From Cornus controversa (taxonomy: Eukaryota > Streptophyta > Magnoliopsida > Cornales > Cornaceae), in the NCBI GenBank assembly GCA_026545225.1, contig CM048851.1, positions 35,983,956-36,047,955 on the forward strand: a stretch of DNA of 64,000 nt, read 5' to 3'. The notes beneath the pieces are model-generated. The model was given only the letters and a program-made list of their open reading frames with translations. It was not told the origin of the DNA and searched no databases. The translations under genes and the position numbers were made by a program. Each line of letters begins with the position of its first letter. Within the stretch, counting starts at the first letter, position 1. This document shows positions 23,889 through 36,489 of the stretch, piece by piece.

Positions 23889-26800
23889 TCAAGCATGACC
23901 ACCTTCTGATACAAAACCAATAGTCCCCTGCTGCATTGCGGTGCTGTTGAGAAGCTGCATTCCCTCTTCACTCATCTGCTGAACTTCAGAAGGTGACAGA
24001 ATTCTGATGCAGCGGACACAGCCGACAAATTCACTGAATACACATTGAATCAGAACTTAGTTCGTCAAGTCATGGACTGAGGAACTGAAATGCTGAAACT
24101 CAGATCATAAGATCAGTTGATTCATAACAAACATCACTGATGCATAGCAAATAAAAGATCAAAACTAGGCAAGCAAATGAACTTCTGAATTCCCAACTAA
24201 ATTGCCTTTAAAAGGGGATTCTAAATGTGCACTAGTTTAGAGAACATCATAGATTCATATCCCATTTAGTTTGTGTGAAGTTTTATGAAATAACGAAGGC
24301 ATCATCAAATACACATCCAGTTTGTTATATTCACACAATTTTTTTAATTGAAAAACGAAAGAGGATTTAGACTTACTCCCAAGGATCATCTCCCACAAGA
24401 AGAATGTCATTCTCGAAATCCACATAGACCAGTTTCCACCCAGAACCTCTTGGGTCATTGAGAAGCCCCTCAAGTCCGAACATGCATTCAATCGCAGAAC
24501 GTAGTTCCTCGTAATCCTTAAATCTTGAGACATCAATTGACCTTCCAACCGATCCAGCCTTTTGAATCTGTCAGCCAATATGAATTTTATTATCATAGAT
24601 CAAGGAAGAGACCAAGACAGGAATTAGGAAACAGGATTCAGACACATGTACATGCAAAGCATGCGTGCAGTTGGATAGGAATGAATGAGATGAACAGTAT
24701 GTATGAAAAACAAAGACACTCGTGACCATGGAGACTGGCAAATTCAATCCAGCTTGGTCAATATATTGTCTGGGCCTGCTTGTCAACATATCCTAATTTC
24801 TTATCTACCAAATGAACAATTTAAATGTCAATCAGATCTAGACCTCTTTGTCGAAACTGAGTGCACTCTTAACTGATTGTGCAACTCCCATTAGGCATGT
24901 GAGCAACCCAATTTAGACGTCAGGCAAACAGACAATTGATCCAGTTGATTCTTTAACTGGCTGACAATGTTTGGGTTTTCAGATCACTAGGATAAGCAGT
25001 ATATGATGCTTGCACTTATATTGGGCTGTCTCCTCAAATTACCCAGTTAATTGCTATTTATGTAGCTAAAAATTTCTAACCTTCGTATACGTTCGCACTG
25101 GTGTATTTACTTGTTGCCACGAGCTGTTCTGCAAAAGACTGCTGTCATCAAAATCCACATTGCTTGAAGATGCACCACCAGAGCTGTCTGGGAATTCTTG
25201 TAGACCAAACGGCTGAGAGTCTGCTAGGCTTGCAGATGTAATCTGAGAATGAACATCCTGGCTTGAACAGAAGTTACCTACCAAATAATCTGAGGGATTT
25301 TGGAAATCATCATCTTTCAATGTGCTATAGTCATCCAATATGGTGCTTGAAATAGAAGGATCAACCACTGTGCTTCCACCATTACTAACATCAAAATTCA
25401 GGCAGCTGTACATCTCATTTTGTTTATGGCTTTCATCTGACAAATCTCTCAAACCATCTGAAGTAGATATACCCTGAAGATTAAATGGGTCCTGCTGAGG
25501 TAATGGAGCAAGTTGGTTTGCTTGGGGCAAACACCTTAAATTATTAATCTGGTGATCCCACATTTCGTGGCCCATTGAAGGTAGAGTTGGATTAACTGTT
25601 TCTGAGAACACCACCGAAGGATCTTGCTTTCCAAACACATGTGAAGGTCCAGGCGACCTAAGAAATCCAGTAAGAGATTGGCATGAAAAAGGATACAAAT
25701 TCCATTCAGTAGCGTCATGGTATGGAAGTAAACCGTTGAGATTGGTAGACTCTAATTGGGGTGCATCAATTTGTTGAGGGTGGGCAATCAATGATTCTAA
25801 CGGCGACTGCATGAGCCATGGATTAGTCTGTGATTGCAATGAACCAAGGTTCTGGTTGAGGAATGTCATCGGATTTGGGGGGCTTGCAGCTAGTTTGTCT
25901 TCATAACACTGCCCCACAGAAGAAGTTAACTGGCTTAACTGATCTGCTGCAAGCACAGGTTCTAATTTTGTCACTTCAGTATTAGTCCTGGGCAGTGATT
26001 GGTTTCCGAGTTTGTATGGAGCTTGTAGTTCTCCTGGTATATTTGATTGCGATGGGAAGTTTGGATCTGAAGTATTGGGTTGGTCAAGGTGGAACTCGGG
26101 ACGATTTTCATTCTCTGTCAAGATATTTTCTGAAGGCATGAGCTGAGGTTTCTGCTTTATCATTGTTTGCATCAGAGTCTTAGCATCTTGTACCAAAGCT
26201 CCTTTAGCAGCGGAGTCTTGTATGGCAGGTGTAACAGTACCTGGATGGTTAATACTTTGAGGTTTTATTAGCATCTTGATCAGCTGTTCTGACCATATGT
26301 TTGAAGTCGAGGGATACGGAAAGTCCCCGTTAAGATTTCCAGCGAACTGGATGGAAGGTCTCTTTATCAAATTTTCCCAATCATTTTGCCCCCCTGGTAC
26401 AACAACAATTTCCATTCCATGAACATGTTACAAACTAATTTATATGAAGAAAGAATAAAGATGAAGTTACACCAAAAGGCTTCTAGCCCAATGGCATGAT
26501 CTCTCCTCCCAAAAGGGGGAGGTTGAGAGCTGAAGTACCACTAGGGACATCTTGTGGATGAATGGGCGTGTGCGTTTGCTTTAACTTCCCAAAAAAAAAT
26601 AAAGATGAAGTTACCTGGAAAACAAGACTGTAGAGGTCGTTTGAGACCTGAAGTCAGAGATGGAAAAATGAAAAGACTTTCAGGAGTTTCAATTTCCCAT
26701 GGACACACTCTGTTCTGTTTCTCACTACACCCAGTTTCATCCCACTCAACCTGTTTATGAAAAAGAATTGGAAGTTATACTAAACTATGACAAAAAAGAA

Positions 26801-29800
26801 GCAACTTTTCAGAACATTCTATGCTGGCACTTTAGACACAATTGTCAGGTCGAAGCCTGAGATCCAGCCAAGTTCAGTTCATAAATAGCCATATTCACCT
26901 GAAGATTACGCCACTTGGAACCAGGCCACTTCAGTGGATCTAACTCACTTATACCAACAATTGTACCCATATATCTGCAGAAAGCATGAGAAATATGAAT
27001 CCATGCCTCCAAATAATGAAGAAAATAAATATTCATATTAGAACTTAAACATGGATGCACCATTAGAGCATCGACATCTACAAGTATTTATTGAAAATAA
27101 AAGATTTGAACTTGTGTCTAGTCTTGAAATTCATTTTAATAATTTGTTTAACCTTGTTTTTAATCTTCAATCCATGACTGCAATGTTTTCTATAAATACT
27201 GAATTAGACAAGTGAATGAAGGAAAGGGAAACAAAAACCAGAAGGATAAGCTGCCCTCTCAAGAGAAATAAGATAGAAGCACCACTCAAATAAAAAAAAT
27301 TAAGGGTTAGAAAAATAAAATAAAATTCTCGTCCAGAAATTACCTGCGCTTACTTGACTCCTCTGTTTCAAACATCATCCCAAACCTCATACCAACAGAA
27401 AGTTGGGTGCCATACACAGACTTCTGATATTTGGCTAAAGGAACGACAAACTCTGAGGGGCATGCCCTATAGGATAAGTAGAAAACATAGTGTAGTCAGG
27501 AAACAACACAAGTAGCAAATTATACAAAAGCACCACAAATGGGTACAAGAACACAGCACGAACATGCCTTGGATTGTAGAAAATTGTGAACGGACTTCGA
27601 TTAGCAGCAGCATGAGCTGCAGCAGCAAGGACTCCAATCTGCATGCTATCAGCAGAAAGAACTGACGATGGCAAAGCAGTTTGCTGACGATTGGCACGCC
27701 TCACACCCAACAGTAGTTGCGACTTTTCATCCCTATCATGACAATGAGAATTGACACTGTTTTACATACAAGTCTATACACGGAGATATCAAATGAAGCA
27801 TCCCTTCACTATCTTGTTTCACAAAAATTCTCTACATCTGTTACATAATATAACATTATATTGCACTTCCATCAATAAAAAAATTGTGGCTGGTCAGTTG
27901 TAGCAACCATTTCCATGCTATGGATAAGTTACAGGCACATGGTCAGATTTGGAGCTCTCAGCAATGGAGGAAATAGTAGAACCTACTTGCATATATGGAA
28001 AAACATGATCCACGTGAGAAAAACATGCCGACTTCCCACAAAAACAGACTTGAGACAACCATAACATGCTACCATTGGAAAATTTTGGTAAGAACCATAT
28101 CAGCAAGTTACAACTATCATCATTGATTTAACTTGAGGATGGTCAGCAGCACTAATGGCAACAAAAGAGTATTTTTGACCGGTAATATAAATGAAATGGA
28201 TGAGGTTTTATTTGTGAAGGTGAGGTGGAAAATTCAACCAAATATTTGCAAACGTACATGCATATTAGCAAGCAAGCGTGCATGCAAGAACAATCAGAAG
28301 GGGAGCGAGCTATAAAGAGAGAGTTACTGGAAGTTCTGTGCCAATTGCAATTTCAAAGAAAAAGAAAAAAGCTTTTAAAATTCGAGGAATATAAAGACCC
28401 AATATATAAAAACAATAGTCACCTGATAAATAAAACAGCATCACCTGCTCTAAGCCTTTTCGCACCAACAAATGTACTCCAACCAGTTGTGAGAAGGTGT
28501 CGCTTCGGCTGCCCTAGAAAAGGCAAAAACAGAATAACTTTAAGAAAACAAATCTTATGCCTCCAAAAGAATAAATTAAAAACTGAAGAGCAGTCTTAAC
28601 TAAATATTTCTATTGCAGATAAATTATAGAGAAAAAGAAAACCATGTACTTGGGCACTGAGCTGTCTATCAAGCTTTTGTCATAAAACAAAATAAGTTGT
28701 ACTTAAACATGCTTTTAAAAACAAAATAGAAAAAGGATAATTTTATAAGCCTCCTCACCACGGTATATATGACGAAATGTCCAGGTATTATCATGCAAGT
28801 CTCGGACAACAAGCTCCTGAGCTGGAGGTTGCATTGAATAATCCTAGCACAAATATAAAGAAATAATCCAAAATGAAGATGCTAAGATACGCATTCTCCT
28901 CTATCCCCAATAGTTAGTATGGGTGTCTCATTTGACAAGATAAAACTCTCACCAATAGTGGAAATAGCTTTTCTGCTGCCCTACGAGGCACTGAAAAGCC
29001 ACCATGGGTGCTTGTATCACTTGCAGTCAAAGTTTTGCAGAAGAACTCACTAGCATGTTTACTGTGCTTTAGTCCAAAATCCGGTATAGGGAAGACATCT
29101 TTTTCCTGATCCAAAAGCAGATACATATTCATAGTTAATAAAAGGTAAACACTATAAAAAAAAAAAAGCATGTGGGTATTTTTTTAAATCATCAATTTTT
29201 TAAGTCAATGAGCTTAAATAATTTAAAAGAAAAGTCAGACTTATTTTACAGTAGCTGAGCTTACAGAATTTACAGGTTGAAGACTCATTTGGGCATAAAT
29301 CTCATCTGTATCTTTGTCTGCCTATCAGACAAGTAGAATAAGGATAAGAGCAGAGAAGATGCTCTAAGAAACATATACAAATGTTTATATTTATTCATGT
29401 ACGCATTTATAAATAGAAAAAGGGGAAATATCAGCTGAAAGCACATACATGTAGTGTAATATTGTGAACTTGGCACCTCAGCTGAGATGGAAGATCTGGA
29501 TAGTTTGGGATTTGTGAGGTTGCTGTTCTATTTGTAGAAGCTGCCACCTGTTATAAAAAACAAGTTTATTAGCCTGCAAAGAAAAAGTATATTAACATTG
29601 TTGGTAAATTATGATAGAACAATTGAAGCCGACCTTTTTCCACTAGGTCAGCTCAATTGAAGCTCAACCCAGAAAAGTGTCAATTTCCAGACTTCCTCTG
29701 GAAATGTATTTATTCCACTACGAAATGGATGCCTAGATACATAGATTTCTATCATCTCACATTGTGCAATAATCAAGTAATAACATACTAGATTTACAAT

Positions 29801-31591
29801 AGTTAATGACATACACCTCATCTGACATTACAGATACATTCATTTGCCTTGTTTTGATCCTCATCAGAACAAACCAAGCTTAAAATAAAAGCAAGCACCA
29901 AGTAACATATAGGGCCCAGGAATACTAGGATTAGCAGAGCATCAAGTCTGTCCATCTAGAATTCACTAAAACAAAAAGGCATTGATGTCCATTACAAATC
30001 AAAGATGAAACTCAGATGCCACGTGGAAAACAGCAAGTCACTTGTAAGAAATCGTTGTAGCAATCCAAGTGTAGACAATGGAATCTTAGTCTTACAATAT
30101 CTCTACTTTCTAATTATTTGTCCCAAAAAACTTGGGTCCTCGTAGGAGTACAGTAGATGCAGTAGATCCTGTTTGTGCAAGCAGGCAGACCGCAGATGGA
30201 AAGGTAAAATTACTAATACAGTTTTGCAGGCATTACTTTATCAAATCATGTACTAACTTTAATTTCTCAACAGTTCCAGCTGAAATGGGGAACTCATATA
30301 TTCCTTAATAGCGATGCCCAGAGTACAACTGCATCTATGCAGAGGTGTTCTCCTTCCTAGAAAGGCAACAGGAACAATTAACTTCGGGAAAACTTGTACG
30401 ACGACAAAATCTGTAGAACAAACTAAAGTGTTAAGTAGTCTATGTTATGCCTTGGATTCTTCTATAACCTTTGAAGAATAAGCAGAGCCAGAAAATTATA
30501 GTTGTGCATATGGTGTTGCTGTATGAAGTTAAAAGGACAATGTAGGTTTAAAATAAATAAAAATTAAAAAAAAAAAAAAGAGAGAGAGATAGAGAAAGAA
30601 AGAAAGAAAAAAGATCTGTTTGGTGACTGTTCAAATTGTGATAAAAAAAAAATCCTGATACTCCATAGTGGCAATATATGATATAGCTTCATTTGAGCGC
30701 TCTACACTAATTATCCTTGTGTTTTCATCACAAACATGGAAGATCAAAAATATATTGATAATAAATAAGGACACAAGCAAGAACTGCTAAGAATAATTCT
30801 AGATTTGGCCTGGTTATCCTGTTCAAAAATAATCTATTCTATATATTTGGTAAGACAAACAACAAGCTTATATTAACAGAAAATTTTATTATTGCTTAAT
30901 TGGCCTTCATTCCTCACTTAAAAGATTTTTTGTAGAACATGCCCTACTACACATTATCGAAAAGTAACTCATAATAATTCATTAAATTCACATTGATCAA
31001 ATCCACTTCTACTTGTTCATAAAAAATGACACTACACGAGAACCTTAATGAAAAACCAAAACATCATAAAGTAAAAGCAGTTGCTAATGAATATGTAAAT
31101 TTCAAGAGACAAAAGTTAATAACTATGAAAAAAAATCAAACCTGTTCGATGTGTCCTTGTGGGAAGTAATACACAAGGCTTCCCACCGGAGGCAAGGTGA
31201 CCAATGGGCCAGCGCATGCGTGCCATAGCTCTGAATTAATCGGCTTTCGAACCCCTAAATAAACCACAGACATCTATAAGATTCAACATAGAAGAGCTCA
31301 AGAAAACACAATGGCAAATGAAGTCTTAAGACTGATGAAAATGTCCCAAGTGAAGCCAATGTATTTTATGTTTAACCATTGTTCATTCCAACTTTAAGTC
31401 CAACTTAACATATTTTCTACTTGTGAACAAGACACACACACACACACATATATATAACAAAGAACAGAACTTTATGAAAAAAACTAACCAGAATGATCCT
31501 GCGCTTTTTTCAACAATTTCATCTCCTCAAGTAGAGTATGTGCCCCACTAACTAACCCTCCTTTTCTGATCTTCTCTTCAACAGAACCCAT
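23889..31591 (-). CDS. ARF5: AUXIN RESPONSE FACTOR 5 / MONOPTEROS
   Basis: Fourteen coding exons (minus strand): 31591-31489, 31254-31142, 29547-29449, 29321-29265, 29105-28953, 28843-28759, 28513-28423, 27732-27568, 27466-27344, 26974-26899, 26750-26615, 26393-25081, 24567-24377, 24033-23889. All phases close, giving 949 residues (Arabidopsis MP about 900). Order: [20 protein letters not shown] start; HACAGPLV; B3 DNA-binding domain at about 145-235 ([20 protein letters not shown], ending AGDAVLFIR); ARF domain about 255-400 ([35 protein letters not shown]); a Gln/Ser/Leu-rich middle region, 400-838, marking an activator; PB1 domain about 840-920 ([37 protein letters not shown]) for Aux/IAA pairing. 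It is the nuclear auxin-responsive activator of embryo, vascular and flower patterning. Intron 8 is GC-AG. An Asp replaces the usual Glu in DDPWEEF. An in-frame stop upstream fixes the start. Confidence 0.96.
24568..25080 (-). other. ARF5 intron 12, before the PB1 exons
   Basis: Separates the middle-region exon from the PB1 exons. If it were retained, translation would add only Val-Arg-Asn-Phe after the shared YTK and stop, giving an ARF5 without its PB1 domain. In Arabidopsis a retained intron near this place is known to make an Aux/IAA-insensitive MP form; equivalence is inferred. Confidence 0.6.
26454..26614 (+). mobile_element. tRNA-derived SINE (family A) with 17-bp target duplication in ARF5 intron 11
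   Basis: The body 26471-26597 starts ACCAAAAGGCTTCTAGCCCA, has a box A-like part (TCTAGCCCAATGGCA), CCTCCCAAAAGGGGGAGG and an A9 tail. It is flanked by identical AATAAAGATGAAGTTAC at 26454-26470 and 26598-26614. The plus-strand orientation is antisense to ARF5. The same family occurs at 50224-50328. The right duplication ends exactly on the GT of the exon 11 splice donor. Confidence 0.85.
27467..27567 (-). other. ARF5 intron 8 with a GC-AG splice pair
   Basis: Exon 8 ends ..AATCCAAG and the intron begins GCATGTTC; it ends CTATAG before GGCATGCCCC. Joining here restores the conserved ARF sequence FYNPRACPSEF; no GT donor keeps the frame. GC-AG introns are a known minor class. Confidence 0.8.
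28844..31141 (-). other. ARF5 introns 2-5 (non-coding)
   Basis: The long intron 2 (29548-31141) and shorter introns 3-5 are AT-rich. Intron 2 carries a purine run (about 30564-30614). Apart from exons 3-5 listed in the gene entry I see no further coding sequence or mobile element. Confidence 0.6.
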
Positions 31592-31716
31592 ATGGATATG
31601 ATCTCTCTCTGCCTCAACCACAAGTACCCATGACTACAACAACCAAACAACCTGAACCCAAACCCCAATTGCAAAACCCAATCACTCGACCAATCAACAT
31701 GGAGAAAATATCTCAT
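31552..31716 (-). promoter_or_regulatory. ARF5 upstream ORF overlapping the main start (54 codons)
   Basis: An ATG at 31716 opens a 54-residue frame (MRYFLHVDWSSDWVLQLG...) that runs past the ARF5 ATG at 31591 in another frame and stops at 31552. If the leader is unspliced here, ribosomes using it cannot begin at the main ATG. ARF3 and ARF5 leaders in Arabidopsis are known to hold inhibitory uORFs needing RPL24B/eIF3h for reinitiation. Confidence 0.5.
31614..31700 (-). promoter_or_regulatory. ARF5 upstream ORF (28 codons)
   Basis: ATG at 31700, stop TGA at 31614-31616, peptide MLIGRVIGFCNWGLGSGC.. with a second in-frame ATG (MGTCG) near its end. It ends 22 bp before the ARF5 start codon, so reinitiation at the main ATG would have very little distance. 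Confidence 0.5.
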
Positions 31717-32842
31717 TTTCCCATCCAAAAACCACAAAATTCATCAAACAAACCTCAAGAAAACGCATATTTCCTGTGAGAAATAAGACACAGCCAATGA
31801 CCCAGCTCAAGAAATCACATATTTCACCAATGAAACTAAGCAATCGTATGTTTCGTCAAATTAATCAGAAGTAACCACTGACCCACCTCAAGAAACCAGT
31901 TTTTTCTGAAAAAAACTGAGAAATGAGCAACTATCCATCTCAGAGAATCTAGTATTCTGCTAGAAAGCAATCGAATTGGACACAGAGCACGCCCCAAAAA
32001 TACAAAACGAAGGAACAAAACCTGGAAAAAGGTAATGAAATCTAAGTGGGGTCTCCCTATCAATAGCACATCAGAGCAAAGAGGAAAAAGAAAGGGTCCG
32101 TTTTGCATCAAAGCACGCGGACCAAAGCATGAGTGGTCGGATTATCGAGTGCTTTGTTTTTTACCATATTATAGCGACCAGCGAGTGACAAAAGAAATAG
32201 ACCTTTCGATGAAAGTGGTCATCATACTGATTCCTCCCAACGTTGCTTTGCCTTTGCCCCTGTTCTCACAATCAACATACAACCAAAACTTTCATCCCCC
32301 TCTCTCTCTTTCTCTTTCTCTCTCCCTCTCTCTAAGGTTCTCTCTCCTCTTGCCTGCTTAATTGAACTGGAGCATGCTCTTATCCTGCGCGCACATACTT
32401 TCTGTATATATGGTGATTCCGTTGCAGCTTTAAACTGTGAGAAAATTTTGAGTTAAAAAGAAATATAAAAGAAGTGGGAAAAAAATAGGAAAAGCAGCAA
32501 AGACTACGCCAACACGAAAACGTACTCAAAGTTCAGAGTTTAGACTTTAGAGGCAGAGAAATGGAATATATATCATTATTTTGTAATAAAGAAAGAACGG
32601 GAGGGAGAGAGAGAAGAATGACAAAAAGGGGCGCATTTTAGCACGTGGATTACGAGGATTTGCAAAGGGTCTTTTCACGAATTACGAGTTTGGGCTTTGG
32701 CTTTTTGATTTGCTTCGCCTGCTATTTTCCTCGATTTTTTTCCGCGGGACCTTTTCTCTCAGAGCTTTCTCATCTGATAGTTGACCGCTCGTCACGCGTG
32801 CGGGTCAAGACAAATTAGCGGGAGGCGCACGTTAACCAAATT

Positions 32843-32854
32843 CGACACGTGTCG
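32843..32854. promoter_or_regulatory. Palindromic G-box with flanking TGTCG halves upstream of ARF5
   Basis: CGACACGTGTCG is a perfect 12-bp palindrome: a CACGTG G-box core whose two sides each read TGTCG outward, part of the auxin-response element TGTCGG/TGTCTC. It lies about 1.25 kb upstream of the start codon. Binding by bZIP/bHLH or ARF proteins is inference. Confidence 0.4.
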
Positions 32855-35744
32855 CCATTTTTGTCATGTTGGTTGAGGGGGTCTTTCTAATAAAAATTAG
32901 CTCTGGGAAATTTATTTTTTGGACAAAGATTTAACCTCTCACTTGAATAAACAAAAAATTAATGAAATACCACTAAATCATAAGTTTTGGTGATATTATA
33001 ACTAAAGTTAAAATTCAAAATTATACTCTTCTTTTTCTTTTTAAGATTATTTCAAATTCTATGTGCAAAGTATAAATTCACCGCAATAGGTAAAGTAAAA
33101 CTATATTAAACCACAGAATTTAAATCATATACGTGTATCCATTTCTCTTTTGATCGATTCATGTCAGCTATCAGCTGACGTTTCACCTAGTGTTACATCC
33201 TAAGTACATTTGATAGCATAAATAATTATAATCATATGCACATAAAATGACAACAATGAAATGTCAATTTCACACATCAAAATCCAAATATTTATGTGCT
33301 TGACAAACTAAGCAAGCAAACGACTCTTATCATTTTTTCTCTCCCACATTTACGATGAAAGTTATGAAGCTTTAACACGCTACTTGTTATTATTTACAAA
33401 GGAATCTTTTGCCCAATTCACTAATTTGTGAAAAAGATATTGAACTGAACTTTTGTATTTGAAAAGGAAAATGATAGTTAGTGTGCTATAGCAAACTTTT
33501 TATGGCACCTCTACTAATAAAAACGTTTTTATTTTTTCATTTCAACAGCAACGCCAACGAATTCGAACATCTCATGATAACTTCAAGCGTTCTCTATCTT
33601 CTGACTGTTGCGAAAATTTAACAGAAAATAAGATTAAACACACAAGTAAATATACATATTTACAAGATTTATCCAAAATTTAAAGTTACGTAATTGGTGT
33701 TGCAAAAATTTTACTGTGATAAAAAAAACGACAAATAATTACAGAAAGTTCAAAGTGTATATATAGACTTCTTCTAGGACTGCATAACAAGTGTAAAAAT
33801 ACCAAAACAAGTTAGATCACCAAAGTTAGACCTAAAGTGTATGGTATAATCAGGCTAGTTCCTGCCTTCTATTTAAAGTAATTAATTTTTCTCTTCTTAC
33901 TTAATCATTTAAAGATGTTATCTCATCACTAATGGGTGTCACTCATAATTTCTCCTGCACATTTTGATTAACAAATCTATCTATTCTAATCGCTCTTATG
34001 ATCCATCTTAACATCCTCAATTTCGTTCCACGAATTCATCATTTTTGTTTCTCTTTCAAAAGGCCAACATTATTCACTTCTTATAATATTTTCCATATAT
34101 GTATAGTTTTTTTTCCTCAAAAGCGGGAGTTGCATTTTTTATTTTTGTTTTATAATTTGGATTATTTGATACTTGTCTAATGCATATGGGACAGAGCAGG
34201 TGGATAATGACTATGGGTGTTCTAGAGGAGGTGGATGTAATATCATTCTCTTGAAATTTTTCTCGTTTTAAATGTAAATTATTCTTTTAAATTAGATCAG
34301 AATAATGTTATCAAATACATTTATGTTGTATTTGGAAACACGAAATTGCGGCTTTGAAATTGAAACTAGAAAAAAAAATTTGAACTAATTTTTCTCTAAT
34401 CCTAATTTTAAAGTAGGAATGGGGTTATCAAACATAATTTTAATTTATTTCGAATTAAATATTAAATTGGACTATTAAACATCTTTATCAACCCGAGAGA
34501 ACTCGTTTGCGTGGATGAGCCAAACATAAGAAAACTCGTTTGAGATGGTGAGCTAAACAGCGCACGTAATGGATGGCTCATGCAATGTACATGTCCAAGG
34601 AATATATGATGTCTTTCACCAAAACTTGTATGTATATATGTGTGTATATTATATATATATATAATGGTCGAATGCGAAAAAGACAAAAAAGTCACCGATA
34701 AGGTCGAAGGGAGAAAAGTTAAGGTGTTGTTGCACCGTTGCCTGATCATGTATCACTTCAAAAACACGTACCGTTACTATGGATGACCAAACTTTGGAGG
34801 TCAAATCTAAACAGACGCTACATGTAATTGTCTTTATTTAAAAAAAAAAAATGGTACAAATACCGAATAAATATCTCAAATTTATGTACCAAGTGATATG
34901 GTGGCTAATTAATTTAAAAATAGGCATCAACATATATATTAGACCACCGGAACTCCGTATATAGAAAGAATTTCATTAATACTAATTCACTATTTAATTT
35001 TATCTCATAAAAAAATGCGTTATATTATCTGTAACATAAATTCAAAATATATTTAAAATATTTATTCTAGAGGCTTAGTGTTTGCTCATTTTAAAATTCT
35101 CATTTTCATGTTCATTTCTACGAGGATGTGAACCAACTATTATCATGTGAATAGATAGATACACTGCGTTGTATGCAGATTTTGAGTGGAGTGTTTGGCC
35201 TATGTGGCTTGTATCAAATCCATTAGTGTGGATTTTCCTTCTGTTTTTTTGTGTGTAGTTTCTCTCTGTTTGTCAGGAAAAATAAATAAAAATAATCCAA
35301 AATTATGTTTGATTGCATAGAATTAGTGAAATTAACTTTCCTTCAATTCTACCAATTTCAATTCAAGACATCAATTTATACAACCGAACATATGGCATGG
35401 TATTAAAAGGACTTTATTTGTGATCGTTTCCTATTAACACTAGTTTTGGTGGTGAACAAAATTGTAAGAAAGTCAAAAAAACATGAGTTTTTTTACAAAC
35501 TCTTTAAAAGAAAAAGTCTTTTTTAAAAAAAAAATATGATATTTGGTTACACATATGTAAAGACTTTTTTGAAAAAGTCGGTGGTTAGGAAGCCCATTTT
35601 AGAAAAGTGAAAAAATGTTACTTTTAAAGCATCCTTATAGAAAACCAATTTTCTTTTGAAAGAAATTTGTTATTTTACTAATTTGTCCATATATTTATTA
35701 TATATTAATAAGATTGTGCTATATTCTCTTTTGGTCCTCATTCC

Positions 35745-36040
35745 TTCACCACCACCGTTGTCGTCGCCACCTCCGCCGCCACCTCCACTGCCACCGCCTC
35801 CCCTATCACCATCGCTAGCACTACTTTCCACTACCACAACCATCGTTGTCGCCATCATTACCACTACTGCCACCACCTTCATTGTCACCGCCTTCCACAA
35901 CCACTACCGTCATTACCACTGCCGCCGCCACCATCACCGTTACCATCGCCTTCCACCACCACCACCACCACTACCAACGCCACCTCCACTAACATTGTCA
36001 CCTCCAATGCCGTCACCACGGCTTTCTTCCATTGTTGACT
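35745..36040 (+). repeat. Imperfect CCA/CCG/ACC trinucleotide-rich tract
   Basis: Dominated by CACCAC, CCGCCA and CCATC triplets. It keeps a long plus-strand frame rich in Pro, Thr, His and Ala (35656-36072), as expected from triplet composition alone; no protein family is recognised. Similar tracts sit inside the two Mutator-like elements nearby. Confidence 0.7.
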
Positions 36041-36489
36041 TTGCGTTTTTTAAGAGTTGTAATCGTTGTTAAGTATAAGGAATAATATTGTCTAAAAAAA
36101 ATAATTTAAAAGGTCAAGTATAATTAAAAAATATACTGATCAGACATTTTTTTTCTCCTAAATTATTTCTAATAAAAATTCTTTTACGAAAAATTTATCA
36201 ATAAAGTATTTTTGATATTAAAAAACTCCCCCAACATAAACGAGGCTTAATTATACGGATAAAGAACTTTAGACCGTTTAACTCCTTTTAAAGAAAGGTG
36301 AGAGAATGAACAACCTAGTAATAAGTTACAAAAACAGTTATTTACTCGTCTCTAAATTGCAGTATGTTCTGAATGTTGATGCTTTTCTTAGATTCGTATT
36401 GAATTTGGATTTTTTATTATATTTGTACGCAGCGACACTGAAATGAGAATTTTTTTGTTTTTTTTATAAAAAATGAATGAAAAAAAATT

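Larger units (their letters stand above)
31592..32860 (-). promoter_or_regulatory. ARF5 5' leader and proximal promoter
   Basis: Upstream of the start the minus strand has a leader with several short ATG frames, a purine-rich tract on this strand (CT on the plus strand, about 32299-32347), a second GA tract (about 32596-32616), and then a GC-richer block up to about 32860. The transcription start cannot be fixed by eye. No other gene is seen. Confidence 0.5.
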
